The translations under genes were made by a program, and so were the position numbers. Shown here piece after piece: positions 37,103-44,072 of a DNA stretch of 64,000 nucleotides. The DNA is taken from positions 248,001 through 312,000 of the forward strand of contig NZ_CP049158.1 of assembly GCF_011493005.1 (NCBI RefSeq), written 5' to 3'. This stretch comes from Caballeronia sp. SBC1. GTDB lineage: Bacteria; Pseudomonadota; Gammaproteobacteria; Burkholderiales; Burkholderiaceae. Positions within the stretch are counted from its first letter, which is position 1, and every line of letters begins with the position of its first letter. Under the pieces are notes generated by a model, which saw only the letters and a list, made by a program, of their open reading frames with translations, did no database searches and was not told where the DNA came from.

Positions 37103-38242
37103 CTAGGCGTGTGTTTGCCGGTAGATGCCTAGTATCAGGTCTGCCTGCGTGATCATGCCGGCGAGTTTCTCCTGCGTATCGAGTACCGGAATATGGTGAT
37201 GGCCATAAGCAGCGAATATCGGCACGAGCTTCGCGATCGAAGTGGTGACGCTGACCGTCGATACGTGGGTCGTCATGATGGACGCTACCGTGAGCGCTGA
37301 ACCGGGGCCGGCGAACCATCGTTCGATGAATGTCGCCAGCACCCGAAGCCATCCGGCCGCCATGTTTCTCGTGATGTCGGCTTGAGTGACGATACCGATC
37401 ACGAATCCGCGGTCGTCAATGACAGGAAGTGCCTTGACGCCATGACGCTTGAGTAGGGCAGCGGCAATTGCGACTGTCGTGCCGGATGTAATCGAAACGA
37501 CGGGGCTGGACATGATGTCCGCGCAGCTCAGTCCGCTGAAGCTGCGCGCATACGATTGCAGCTGTATTTCCAGGAGCAGCGATTCGAGATCCGCTGGGTC
37601 GATGTCCAGCAATTCGTTGCGACGACCGAGTACCGCCTCGAGGTCTTCCCGCGTGAATCCAGGGCTGGCCGCTGGCGAACGGACGCTGATTTCTTTGGCT
37701 GAGCGCGCCGCATGTGGATAGCGATGCCCGGTCGCCGCGTGAAACACGATCGCAACGCCCAGCAGTCCAAACGACTGTGCCGCTATTGGCGCAAAGACGA
37801 ATCCAAATCCCAGGGCATGCACGGCCGGTCCACCGAGCACGGCGGTGAGCGCGACCGCACCCGAAGGAGGATGCACGCACCTGAACACGAACATCGCTCC
37901 AATTGACATTGCCACCGCAATCGGCGCGGCGTCGATCGGGTTCGTGATCCACCTTGCGCACGCCACGCCGATGACCGCGGAAACTATATTGCCGCCGATG
38001 ATCGACCAGGGTTGAGCGAGCGGACTCGCCGGCACCGCGAACAGCAGCACTGCAGAGGCGCCCATCGGCGCGACCAGGAGCGGGATGAGCGCGTTGTCTC
38101 CCAGCAAAACATGCATCACGCCCGCGGTGAAAGATATGCCGAGCAGTGCGCCGAGACAGGACCTGAATCGTTCGGGCCAACCCAGCGTGACAGGTGATGG
38201 CGAGAAGCTGAGAAGCCAGCGGGCGAGAGCAGATTGGACCAT
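37103..38242 (-). CDS. HPP-family membrane protein with CBS pair
   Basis: The 379-residue protein has an N-terminal HPP domain of about 180 residues with several membrane spans (LGALLGISFTAGVMHVLLGD; LIPLLVAPMGASAVLLFAVP) and the family signature CVHPPSGAVALT near 122-133. A soluble linker and a CBS pair follow (IMSSPVVSITSGTTVAIAAA; IMTTHVSTVSVTTSIAKLVP). Some HPP proteins have been linked to nitrite transport in chloroplasts and cyanobacteria; in proteobacteria with CBS domains the role is not known. A palindrome, ATATGT-N7-ACATAT, lies about 100 bases upstream. Confidence 0.87.
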   Translation of the reverse strand: MVQSALARWLLSFSPSPVTLGWPERFRSCLGALLGISFTAGVMHVLLGDNALIPLLVAPMGASAVLLFAVPASPLAQPWSIIGGNIVSAVIGVACARWITNPIDAAPIAVAMSIGAMFVFRCVHPPSGAVALTAVLGGPAVHALGFGFVFAPIAAQSFGLLGVAIVFHAATGHRYPHAARSAKEISVRSPAASPGFTREDLEAVLGRRNELLDIDPADLESLLLEIQLQSYARSFSGLSCADIMSSPVVSITSGTTVAIAAALLKRHGVKALPVIDDRGFVIGIVTQADITRNMAAGWLRVLATFIERWFAGPGSALTVASIMTTHVSTVSVTTSIAKLVPIFAAYGHHHIPVLDTQEKLAGMITQADLILGIYRQTHA

Positions 38243-38569
38243 AAGCGTGGAAGATATCGTGAGCGGGCGAGGTCACATGGAACGTCCTCGCCCGTCCTCG
38301 CCGTCAGGCAGCGTCTCCTGCGAAACGCATTGTAAAAATATGTGATTATGACATATATCAACGTATTGTTCACGCTCGCGGGTCATTCCAGGCGCTCGTG
38401 GCAGTCCAACCGCGGGGCACGTTCTGCGCGCTTGTCCCGCGTTAACCAGCGGGGTGATTCGCACAAATACCGCGAAGGCGGGATCGGCCCGGCCGCTTGC
38501 CGACGGGGGCTTAGGCGTCGCGCGGCACATGGCCGGAACGTTGATCACGGCAGGAACACTGCCGAACCA
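38243..38569. other. Upstream region of the HPP-CBS gene with palindrome
   Basis: No gene is supported. At 38338-38356 ATATGT and ACATAT are perfect arms around GATTATG, inside an AT-rich stretch that is the likely promoter of the minus-strand HPP gene. The rest is GC-rich and featureless to me. Confidence 0.45.
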
Positions 38570-39067
38570 CTAAGAAATTTCGCTGGCGACCGCCGGAGCA
38601 GTCCGTGGAGAAAGTATTTCGTTATCCTGTTCAGGATCAGCGCTTTTGAACAGAACATCACACGACACCCGTTCAAGCAACTGCGCATGGTTTTCGCCAC
38701 CCCACCAACGGGTAAGAAAATTTTCGTGGTGGTGCCCGACGACGATCAAATTTACCTTAAGGCTATTTGCAAGGCGGGGAATCTCATCGAGGGGGTTTCC
38801 CGTAACAAGGTGCATGGTTGCGTTAACGTCCCACTCCCGAAGTCTGTCGATGCCTTTTTGAAGAACGGCTCGCGCGCCCTCTTCGTCGATGTCAAAACCG
38901 ACTGAAGACAAGACATCGAATCCACGTGTCCAGCGCGCGCAATTGAAAATCGCGACTAAATGGGTCTCGGCTTTGAGTTGTTTCGCGAGCTCCGCGCCGC
39001 ACCGCAAGGCGGCTTGTCCCTCCGGTGTAGCGTCATAGCAAAGCAGGATACGGTCAAATGAAGACAT
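38570..39067 (-). CDS. Universal stress protein (UspA family)
   Basis: The 165-residue protein begins MSSFDRILLCYDATPEGQAA and has the ATP-binding end of the Usp fold: LIVVGHHHENFLTRWWGGEN followed by LERVSCDVL, corresponding to G-x2-G-x9-S/T with His in place of some glycines. The second Gly of the consensus is not conserved, so ATP binding is uncertain. GGGAG lies seven bases before the ATG. A damaged plus-strand paralogue lies at 40474-40862. Such proteins in Burkholderiales accessory regions are often hypoxia or stress induced. Confidence 0.88.
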   Translation of the reverse strand: MSSFDRILLCYDATPEGQAALRCGAELAKQLKAETHLVAIFNCARWTRGFDVLSSVGFDIDEEGARAVLQKGIDRLREWDVNATMHLVTGNPLDEIPRLANSLKVNLIVVGHHHENFLTRWWGGENHAQLLERVSCDVLFKSADPEQDNEILSPRTAPAVASEIS

Positions 39068-39157
39068 CAACGACTCCCAAGTCTCAATAGCTCACGTACC
39101 GAAGCGCACCCTCTGAAGCAGGCTCGCACGTCGCTAAAGACGTACGACGATTTCAAG

Positions 39158-39343
39158 CTACGTGAACAGCGGAACTGCTTCGATTAGTGCGAAACCGAGC
39201 AATACGCCAATCGTCGCGCTGACCAATTTCGGGTGCCATCGGTTCAGGTGCAGCGCTGTAAGAAGGCTACCGACCAGAATAACGCCGAGCAGCGCAAGGG
39301 CAGCCAGCAAATACCCAATTTCAAAGTCACTGCTGATGATCAT
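39158..39343 (-). CDS. Small membrane protein, two hydrophobic helices
   Basis: The 61-residue product starts MIISSDFEIGYLLAALALLG and has two hydrophobic segments (about 11-29 and 41-58) around a short basic loop (LNRWHPK). GGGAGAAAGGGTC precedes the ATG, a good ribosome site. The frame is open upstream to 39466 with another hydrophobic stretch, but that start lacks a ribosome site. No known family is recognised. Confidence 0.6.
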   Translation of the reverse strand: MIISSDFEIGYLLAALALLGVILVGSLLTALHLNRWHPKLVSATIGVLLGFALIEAVPLFT

Positions 39344-39751
39344 GACCCTTTCTCCCGGCGCGTGATCCGGCTTTGATGACACCCGGAAAAGGACGCAGAA
39401 AAACAAACTCACAATCAAATTATACATCATATTGAGATATAAAAAGATGCGAGGAGCGAGTTGCAATTTTCTGATCAGGCAGTCGCTTGATCAGAAAGCT
39501 GAAGGAGGTATTCAAGGATGCGTTGCTGGTTCGTACGAGCAGGGGCCATGTATTGACGCCCCGAACCGGGACACTGGCTTAGAGCGAAGGACGGACTCTG
39601 CCTGCTGCAGATGGCGCATTTCTCACCGTGCCTTCTGAACCTGACACTGCGGCTCGAGGCTTCTGCCAGGACGAATCTCCGGAGCGCGTCAACGCGTTTT
39701 GCGAAAAGCGTACTTGTTGAATTGATCGCCCACAGCGACCGGCAAGTGCCA
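39344..39751. other. Intergenic stretch with possible MarR-type palindrome
   Basis: No gene is supported. At 39421-39441 the minus strand reads TATATCTCAATATGATGTAT, which matches the palindrome upstream of DUF1840 at 12 of 17 positions and lies about 80 bases upstream of the small membrane gene starting at 39343. The remainder is featureless. Confidence 0.4.
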
Positions 39752-39910
39752 TTAGCGACGGTTTCGCATCAAGTCCCAACAGTGTCGATGATCCATTCGC
39801 TTGAGCTGCTGCCGCCGCATCCATTCGCGACGATAGTGGCCGACGACGAGCAACGTAGCGATGGCCAGCCCGAATGAACCCACGATAATTCCCGCCCACA
39901 GGTCGGTCAC
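39752..39910 (-). CDS. Very small membrane protein
   Basis: The 52-residue product starts with GTG (MTDLWAGIIVGSFGLAIATL) and has one hydrophobic helix at about 4-24, then a strongly basic tail (HYRREWMRRQQLKRMDHRHC). AAAGGAG eight bases before the GTG supports this start. Short single-span proteins with a basic cytoplasmic tail of this kind occur beside stress genes in Paraburkholderia; the function is unknown. Confidence 0.55.
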   Translation of the reverse strand: MTDLWAGIIVGSFGLAIATLLVVGHYRREWMRRQQLKRMDHRHCWDLMRNRR

Positions 39911-40028
39911 GGACGACTCCTTTCCATTGCGGAATCTGATCAAGCTTCGGGACGGTGTTCGATCGGATAAGGATCGAATTGCGCATCATGCCCGGATCGG
40001 GCGGCACGCCGTGTAATGCAAGTGTCAT

Positions 40029-40226
40029 TCATCGGATGCGCGCAGCAGCCTTGAGAACCGAGCGTCCATTCATGGTAATAAGTGGCCGCGGTTGCCCGGA
40101 TGTGAGTCTTTCCAGCGTAATGAGTTGGCGTTCAAGCAGGGCTTCCAGATCTGCGCGGTCCACGTCGATCTGCTCTGGACCGTCCCTGAGCAGCATTAGG
40201 GTTGCGAACTCATGAGGACTCAGCAT
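40029..40226 (-). CDS. Small conserved hypothetical protein, winged-helix-like
   Basis: The 65-residue product begins MLSPHEFATLMLLRDGPEQI and continues DVDRADLEALLERQLITLER. It then has a short strand pair (PRPLITMNGRSVLKAAARIR). The pattern of helices followed by a beta hairpin with G-R-S-V-L resembles the end of small winged-helix proteins. AGGAG precedes the ATG at good spacing. There is no signal or membrane segment. Its role is unknown. Confidence 0.6.
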   Translation of the reverse strand: MLSPHEFATLMLLRDGPEQIDVDRADLEALLERQLITLERLTSGQPRPLITMNGRSVLKAAARIR

Positions 40227-40397
40227 TGTCGTCTCCTATGTAATAGGTGCTTCATTCGTTGAGAAGCTGACTTGCGCCGCGAGCCGGTTTGCCTGACGGA
40301 TTGCGGATGCGAGGCGATCATCTTAATGTGCATTTCGCCAAATGATCAATATGTGGGATAAATTTCTTCAAGGGTAGTTTTCATGTGATGATTCCCT

Positions 40398-40411
40398 GCA
40401 CAGCGCTGTGC
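40398..40411. promoter_or_regulatory. Perfect 14-base palindrome
   Basis: GCACAGCGCTGTGC is fully self-complementary and lies between the small minus-strand gene and the broken stress protein gene. It may be an operator; no regulator can be assigned. Confidence 0.35.
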
Positions 40412-40473
40412 CAACTTGCTTGGAACCAGAACGAGCGAACGGTTGAATTGATTCACGCTGCTCGAAGCGCCGG

Positions 40474-40862
40474 TTGACTCGACAGTTCCAGTGTTCGCTG
40501 CGGTGCCAGATCTTAAGCGGGTTGTTTATTAGCTATCCTATTCATCAATATTATCGACTGCTCGTATTGGTCACGGGGTTTGATGTCTTGTCCGCGGTCA
40601 ACTTCGAACGCGACGAACAGGCTGCCCGTGAGATTCTCCAGGAGGGAGTGAACCAGATCCGTGAGTGGGACGTCACCGCAACGGGACATTTTGCGACTGG
40701 CAATCCCGTTGATCAGATTCCGCGCTTCGCCAATTCCCTGAAGATCGACTTGATTGTCATCGGGCATCATCCGGAAGGTTTTTTGCGCGCTGGTGGACCG
40801 GAAAAAACCATGCTTTGCTGCTGGACCGTGTGTTGTGCGGGGTTCTCTTCGAGGTGGCCTGA
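40474..40862 (+). pseudogene. Decayed universal stress protein paralogue
   Basis: The frame contains GFDVLSAVNFERDEQAAREI and DQIPRFANSLKIDLIVIGHH, about 60% identical by eye to the intact Usp at 38570-39067. The N-terminal 35 residues do not match; the expected RCGA and ground-state strand appear in other frames, so there are upstream frameshifts and a deletion. After GHHPEGFLR a one-base loss shifts the frame: the lost reading frame encodes W-W-T-G-K-N-H-A and a Usp-like end stopping at TGA 40860-40862. The gene is therefore broken at both ends. Confidence 0.75.
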
Positions 40863-41464
40863 AGAGATTGTTGACTCCACGGGTCAATGATCAGGAGTGC
40901 TTCGTCCGGACACGTTGATATCGTCGGTATGTAGAGGTTGGTCTTTCATGTCTCTCGTACTACTCGCGGATGGGAGGCGTTGGTTGCAGTTGTTGCCTAT
41001 TTCGGTGCGACTAGTAGATTCCCCAGTCCCCTCAAGTTTGAGCGATTCGTGCCGTTAATACCTTCACGCATCGGGGCATCTCCAAGTTACCACTGTAATG
41101 GCTTCAATTCACTTATTGAGGCGCCGTCGGCATTTGGGACCAGTGCGAGAGAGACCAAAAACAATAACTGGATTCACTTTGAGGCACCCTTGGGTGCCTT
41201 TTTTTTGTGTGCGAGGAGTAGGTCGACGCCCCCCAGGCTGGCATATGAGGTGACTTCGCCGTCTCCAAGCGCCGTTCCTCCACAAGCGAGGTGTTCCCGG
41301 TGAGGCTGCCATGCGGGTGCTCGACGAGCGGGCATCGTTTGTGCGGTTACTGCGGATTTTCTCAACGATGCCAACACGGCATTCGTCGATCGGTTGTTCC
41401 ATCCGCCCCGCGATCCGTGCTTCAGTGCGCTCGAAGTATTCCGTTCCAGACGACGTCGCCGCGC
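40863..41464. other. 600-base gene-poor region with a terminator
   Basis: No gene is supported; frames are short and unlike protein. A strong plus-strand hairpin with a long T-tract (listed separately at 41182-41207) shows that some transcript ends here, but I cannot identify its start. The right end contains the true 3' end of rcoM. Confidence 0.45.
41182..41207 (+). terminator. Strong orphan intrinsic terminator
   Basis: AGGCACCC pairs with GGGTGCCT around TT, followed by eight or nine T. It is well formed but no plus-strand gene ends just upstream. Confidence 0.8.
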
Positions 41465-42270
41465 CTAAACCACCCCAAGCAACTCTTTCAATTGCGCTGT
41501 TCTCGACCGGCTAACCGGCACCGGCGTCTGATCCGCGTCGTCCATTACAAGGTTGACGGTTTCGTCCGACTTAACCAGTTCGACCGCGTACGGAAGCTCA
41601 CAATATGACTGCGATGCACGCGCAAATAGATGCTGTTGTCGAGTCGCAGTTCGAGATCCGCTAGCGAAAGATTGGAAAGATACCGGTCGCTCCGGGTAAC
41701 AATTGTCGTGTAGTGGCCGTCGCCCTGGAAACGGACGATGTCCTTGAGGTCGATCAGGATCACCCGGTTCTTGCGGTACACGGGAATCTTGAACAGGCGC
41801 CGCGGCAGTGCAACATTACCGCCGGGTTGTTGTCCGGACGGTTCGGTCGTGAGATCGGTGACATCGTAGAAAATCATGCAAGTGCCGCAGGCGCCATGAA
41901 TACCCGTCATTTTCGACACTTTGATCATCAGGATCCGGTCGGGGATATTGATCATCATCGCCACCGGCGGCGGCGACTTTACCGGGCAGCCGCCCGCATC
42001 CTTCGATTGCAGCAGGAAGCGCAGCTTGTCGCGGCTCTTCTCCGGATGCAACTGCACCACGTCGATGCCGAACAGCTCGTCCTGGGTGACGCCTAGCGAC
42101 TGCTCGCTGGCCGGTCCGAGGATCTGGAGCGCGACGTCGTTAAAGGCCGTCACGTGCCCCTGTGCATCGAGCCAGACCATCCCCGGATTGAACTGCTCCA
42201 GCTTGTGCTGGAATGTCTCGTTACGACGATACTCCGGCGTCGACGGGTCGGCGTGTTCAAGCGGTTTCAT
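41465..42270 (-). pseudogene. rcoM: CO-sensing regulator RcoM (haem-PAS + LytTR), frameshifted near the 3' end
   Basis: RcoM activates cox genes when CO binds its haem. The frame from ATG 42270 (AGGAG upstream) begins MKPLEHADPSTPEYRRNETF. It has a PAS domain with His75 in VVQLHPEKSR, Cys95 in GGCPVKSPPP and Met105 in VAMMINIP, one residue off the His74/Cys94/Met104 haem ligands I recall for P. xenovorans RcoM-2. A LytTR domain follows from about 165 (VILIDLKDIVRFQGDG). After VHRSHIVSF near 41593 the frame slips: it stops at 41545 (241 residues). With one extra base it reads YAVELVKSDETVNLV and ends at TAG 41465 like a normal LytTR. A CCC run shortened to CC would explain it. Real mutation or sequencing error cannot be told apart. 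Confidence 0.85.
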
Positions 42271-42359
42271 CCCGGGTCTCCTGCCCTTAAAGGCGGTCGT
42301 CGCTCTATGGCGACTGTTCTTCGTTGTATTTCTTTTCCGAAATTCGCGCAAGTTTTGGA

Positions 42360-42549
42360 GCCGTTCACGCAGGCAAACCTGCCATTCAGGAATTCCGCTT
42401 GAACCGCTGCACGACGTCGTGAAATGGTGATTTATTGGGCCGCGTGGCCGAAGCCTCGCGCAGGACAGGCGTGTGGGGCCGACGCGGGTTTCATGCCCGT
42501 TTTCCGTTAATTGGCGCACGCGAACTGCCGTTCGGGAAATCGCATTGAA
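42360..42549. promoter_or_regulatory. LytTR-like boxes and a 25-base imperfect direct repeat in the rcoM-coxM intergenic region
   Basis: A 25-base motif occurs twice, at 42379-42403 and 42525-42549, with 19 identical positions (CTGCC-TTC-GGAA core). Boxes of the LytTR consensus [TA][AC][CA]GTTN[AG][TG] are TCCGTTAAT at 42503-42511 (perfect) and GCCGTTCGG at 42527-42535 (one mismatch), plus weaker GCCGTTCAC at 42360-42368. The second group lies about 90-130 bases upstream of coxM. These are plausible RcoM sites serving rcoM and coxM. Confidence 0.5.
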
Positions 42550-42636
42550 TGACGGCGCTCGAATGTGAAATGCTGACCGCAAGGCGATGCTGCAACGCTC
42601 TAGTTCACTGACGGATGAAAGCCGAAGGAGGTCAGC

Positions 42637-43503
42637 GTGATCCCCCGTCCATTCGACTATTACGCTCCACGCACCTTGCCCGAGGCTATTGCGCTGCTGA
42701 GCGAGCATGGCGACACCGCGAAGCTGCTTGCCGGCGGCCACAGCCTGTTGCCGATGATGAAGCTGCGTATGGCCGAGCCAGGTCATCTGATTGACCTCGG
42801 CAAGCTTGCGGAACTCAAGGGCATACGCGAGGTAGGCAACGAGATTCTCATCGGCGCGATGACCACCGAGAACGAACTGATCTGGTCCGGCCTGCTGCAA
42901 ACAAAATGTCCGTTGATCGTGGAAGGCGCGCGCCAGATTTCTGATCCGCAGGTCCGCTACCGGGGCACGCTGGGCGGTGACATTTCGCATGGCGATCCGG
43001 GTAACGATCATCCCGCACTGATGCTGGCACTGGATGCTTCGTTCGTGCTCGTGAGTGAAAGCGGCGAGCGTGTCGTGTCCGCCGACGGATTTTTTATCGG
43101 CACCTATATGACGCTGCTTGAACCCGGCGAGATCCTGACGGAGATCCGCATTCCCGTCCCCGTGGCGGGAGGCGGCTATTGCTACGCGAAGCTGAAGCGC
43201 AAGACCGGTGACTTCGCGACCGCGGCCGCGGCAGTGACGCTGCGCATGAACGGCGGCACCGTGGCCGATGTGCGCATTGCTCTGACGAATGTTGCGGAAA
43301 CCGCTTTTCGGGCAACCGCCGCGGAGCAGTCGTTGCGCGGCAAGCCCCTCGATGAGCAAACGGTAGCCGACGCCGCGCGTCTGGCCATGGCCGCATGCGC
43401 GCCGGTCGCCGATCTGCGGGGTGACGTCGAATACAAGACGGCGATGGCTGGCGAAATGACGCGGCGGGCGCTGGCCACCGCCTTTTCGCGCGCCGCTCAC
43501 TGA
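42637..43503 (+). CDS. coxM: Aerobic CO dehydrogenase, medium (FAD) subunit
   Basis: CoxM carries the FAD that passes electrons from the iron-sulfur subunit to the quinone pool. The 288-residue protein shows the two flavin motifs of the family: AGGHSLLP at 32-39 and TLGGDISHGDPGND at 111-124. It starts with GTG at 42637 behind a perfect AGGAGG. It is the first gene of the cox operon and lies opposite the rcoM start across a 366-base control region. Length is that of Oligotropha CoxM (288). Confidence 0.95.
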   Translation: MIPRPFDYYAPRTLPEAIALLSEHGDTAKLLAGGHSLLPMMKLRMAEPGHLIDLGKLAELKGIREVGNEILIGAMTTENELIWSGLLQTKCPLIVEGARQISDPQVRYRGTLGGDISHGDPGNDHPALMLALDASFVLVSESGERVVSADGFFIGTYMTLLEPGEILTEIRIPVPVAGGGYCYAKLKRKTGDFATAAAAVTLRMNGGTVADVRIALTNVAETAFRATAAEQSLRGKPLDEQTVADAARLAMAACAPVADLRGDVEYKTAMAGEMTRRALATAFSRAAH

Positions 43504-43534
43504 GCACTGAACGAAGGCTCCTGGAGATCAAGAC

Positions 43535-44056
43535 ATGAACAAGAAAGTCATGGTGTCGTTCACGCTGAACGGCAAGGAAACCGATGTGGTGGTCGAGCCG
43601 CGCGAATTGCTGATTCATACTCTGCGCGAAAAGTGCCTGCATACCGGACCGCATATCGGTTGCGAGACATCGCATTGCGGCGCATGTACGGTTGATTTCG
43701 ACGGCATGTCGGTCAAATCCTGCACGATGCTGACGGTGCAGGCCGAAGGCGCGCAGGTACTGACCGTTGAGGGTCTTGCGCCCGGCGGTGAACTGCACGC
43801 GCTGCAGGAAGGGTTCATGCAGGAGCATGGCCTGCAATGCGGTTTCTGTACGCCCGGCATGCTGATGCGGGCCTATCGGCTGTTGCAGGAAAACCCGGAC
43901 CCGAGCGAAGAGGAGATCCGCTACTGGATGGCGGGCAATCTGTGCCGCTGCACGGGTTATCAGAACATCGTGAAGGCCGTGCAATACGCCGCGCGCAAGC
44001 TGCGCGGCGAAACGGTCGAGACCTCGCATCCGCTGATGGCCGCGCACGCGCACTGA
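43535..44056 (+). CDS. coxS: Aerobic CO dehydrogenase, small (iron-sulfur) subunit
   Basis: CoxS transfers electrons between the Mo/Cu site and FAD through two [2Fe-2S] clusters. The 173-residue protein has the ferredoxin-like cluster ligands Cys43, Cys48, Cys51 and Cys63 (CETSHCGAC, then KSC) and the second cluster ligands Cys102, Cys105, Cys137 and Cys139 (CGFC, CRC). It follows coxM by 31 bases. It is slightly longer than the Oligotropha protein at the C-terminus. Confidence 0.95.
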   Translation: MNKKVMVSFTLNGKETDVVVEPRELLIHTLREKCLHTGPHIGCETSHCGACTVDFDGMSVKSCTMLTVQAEGAQVLTVEGLAPGGELHALQEGFMQEHGLQCGFCTPGMLMRAYRLLQENPDPSEEEIRYWMAGNLCRCTGYQNIVKAVQYAARKLRGETVETSHPLMAAHAH

Positions 44057-44072
44057 CGCCAGGAGAACCGTG

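Noticed and set aside
42508..42532. Sigma-54 promoter upstream of coxM
   Set aside because: The GG to GC spacing is 12, not the required 10.
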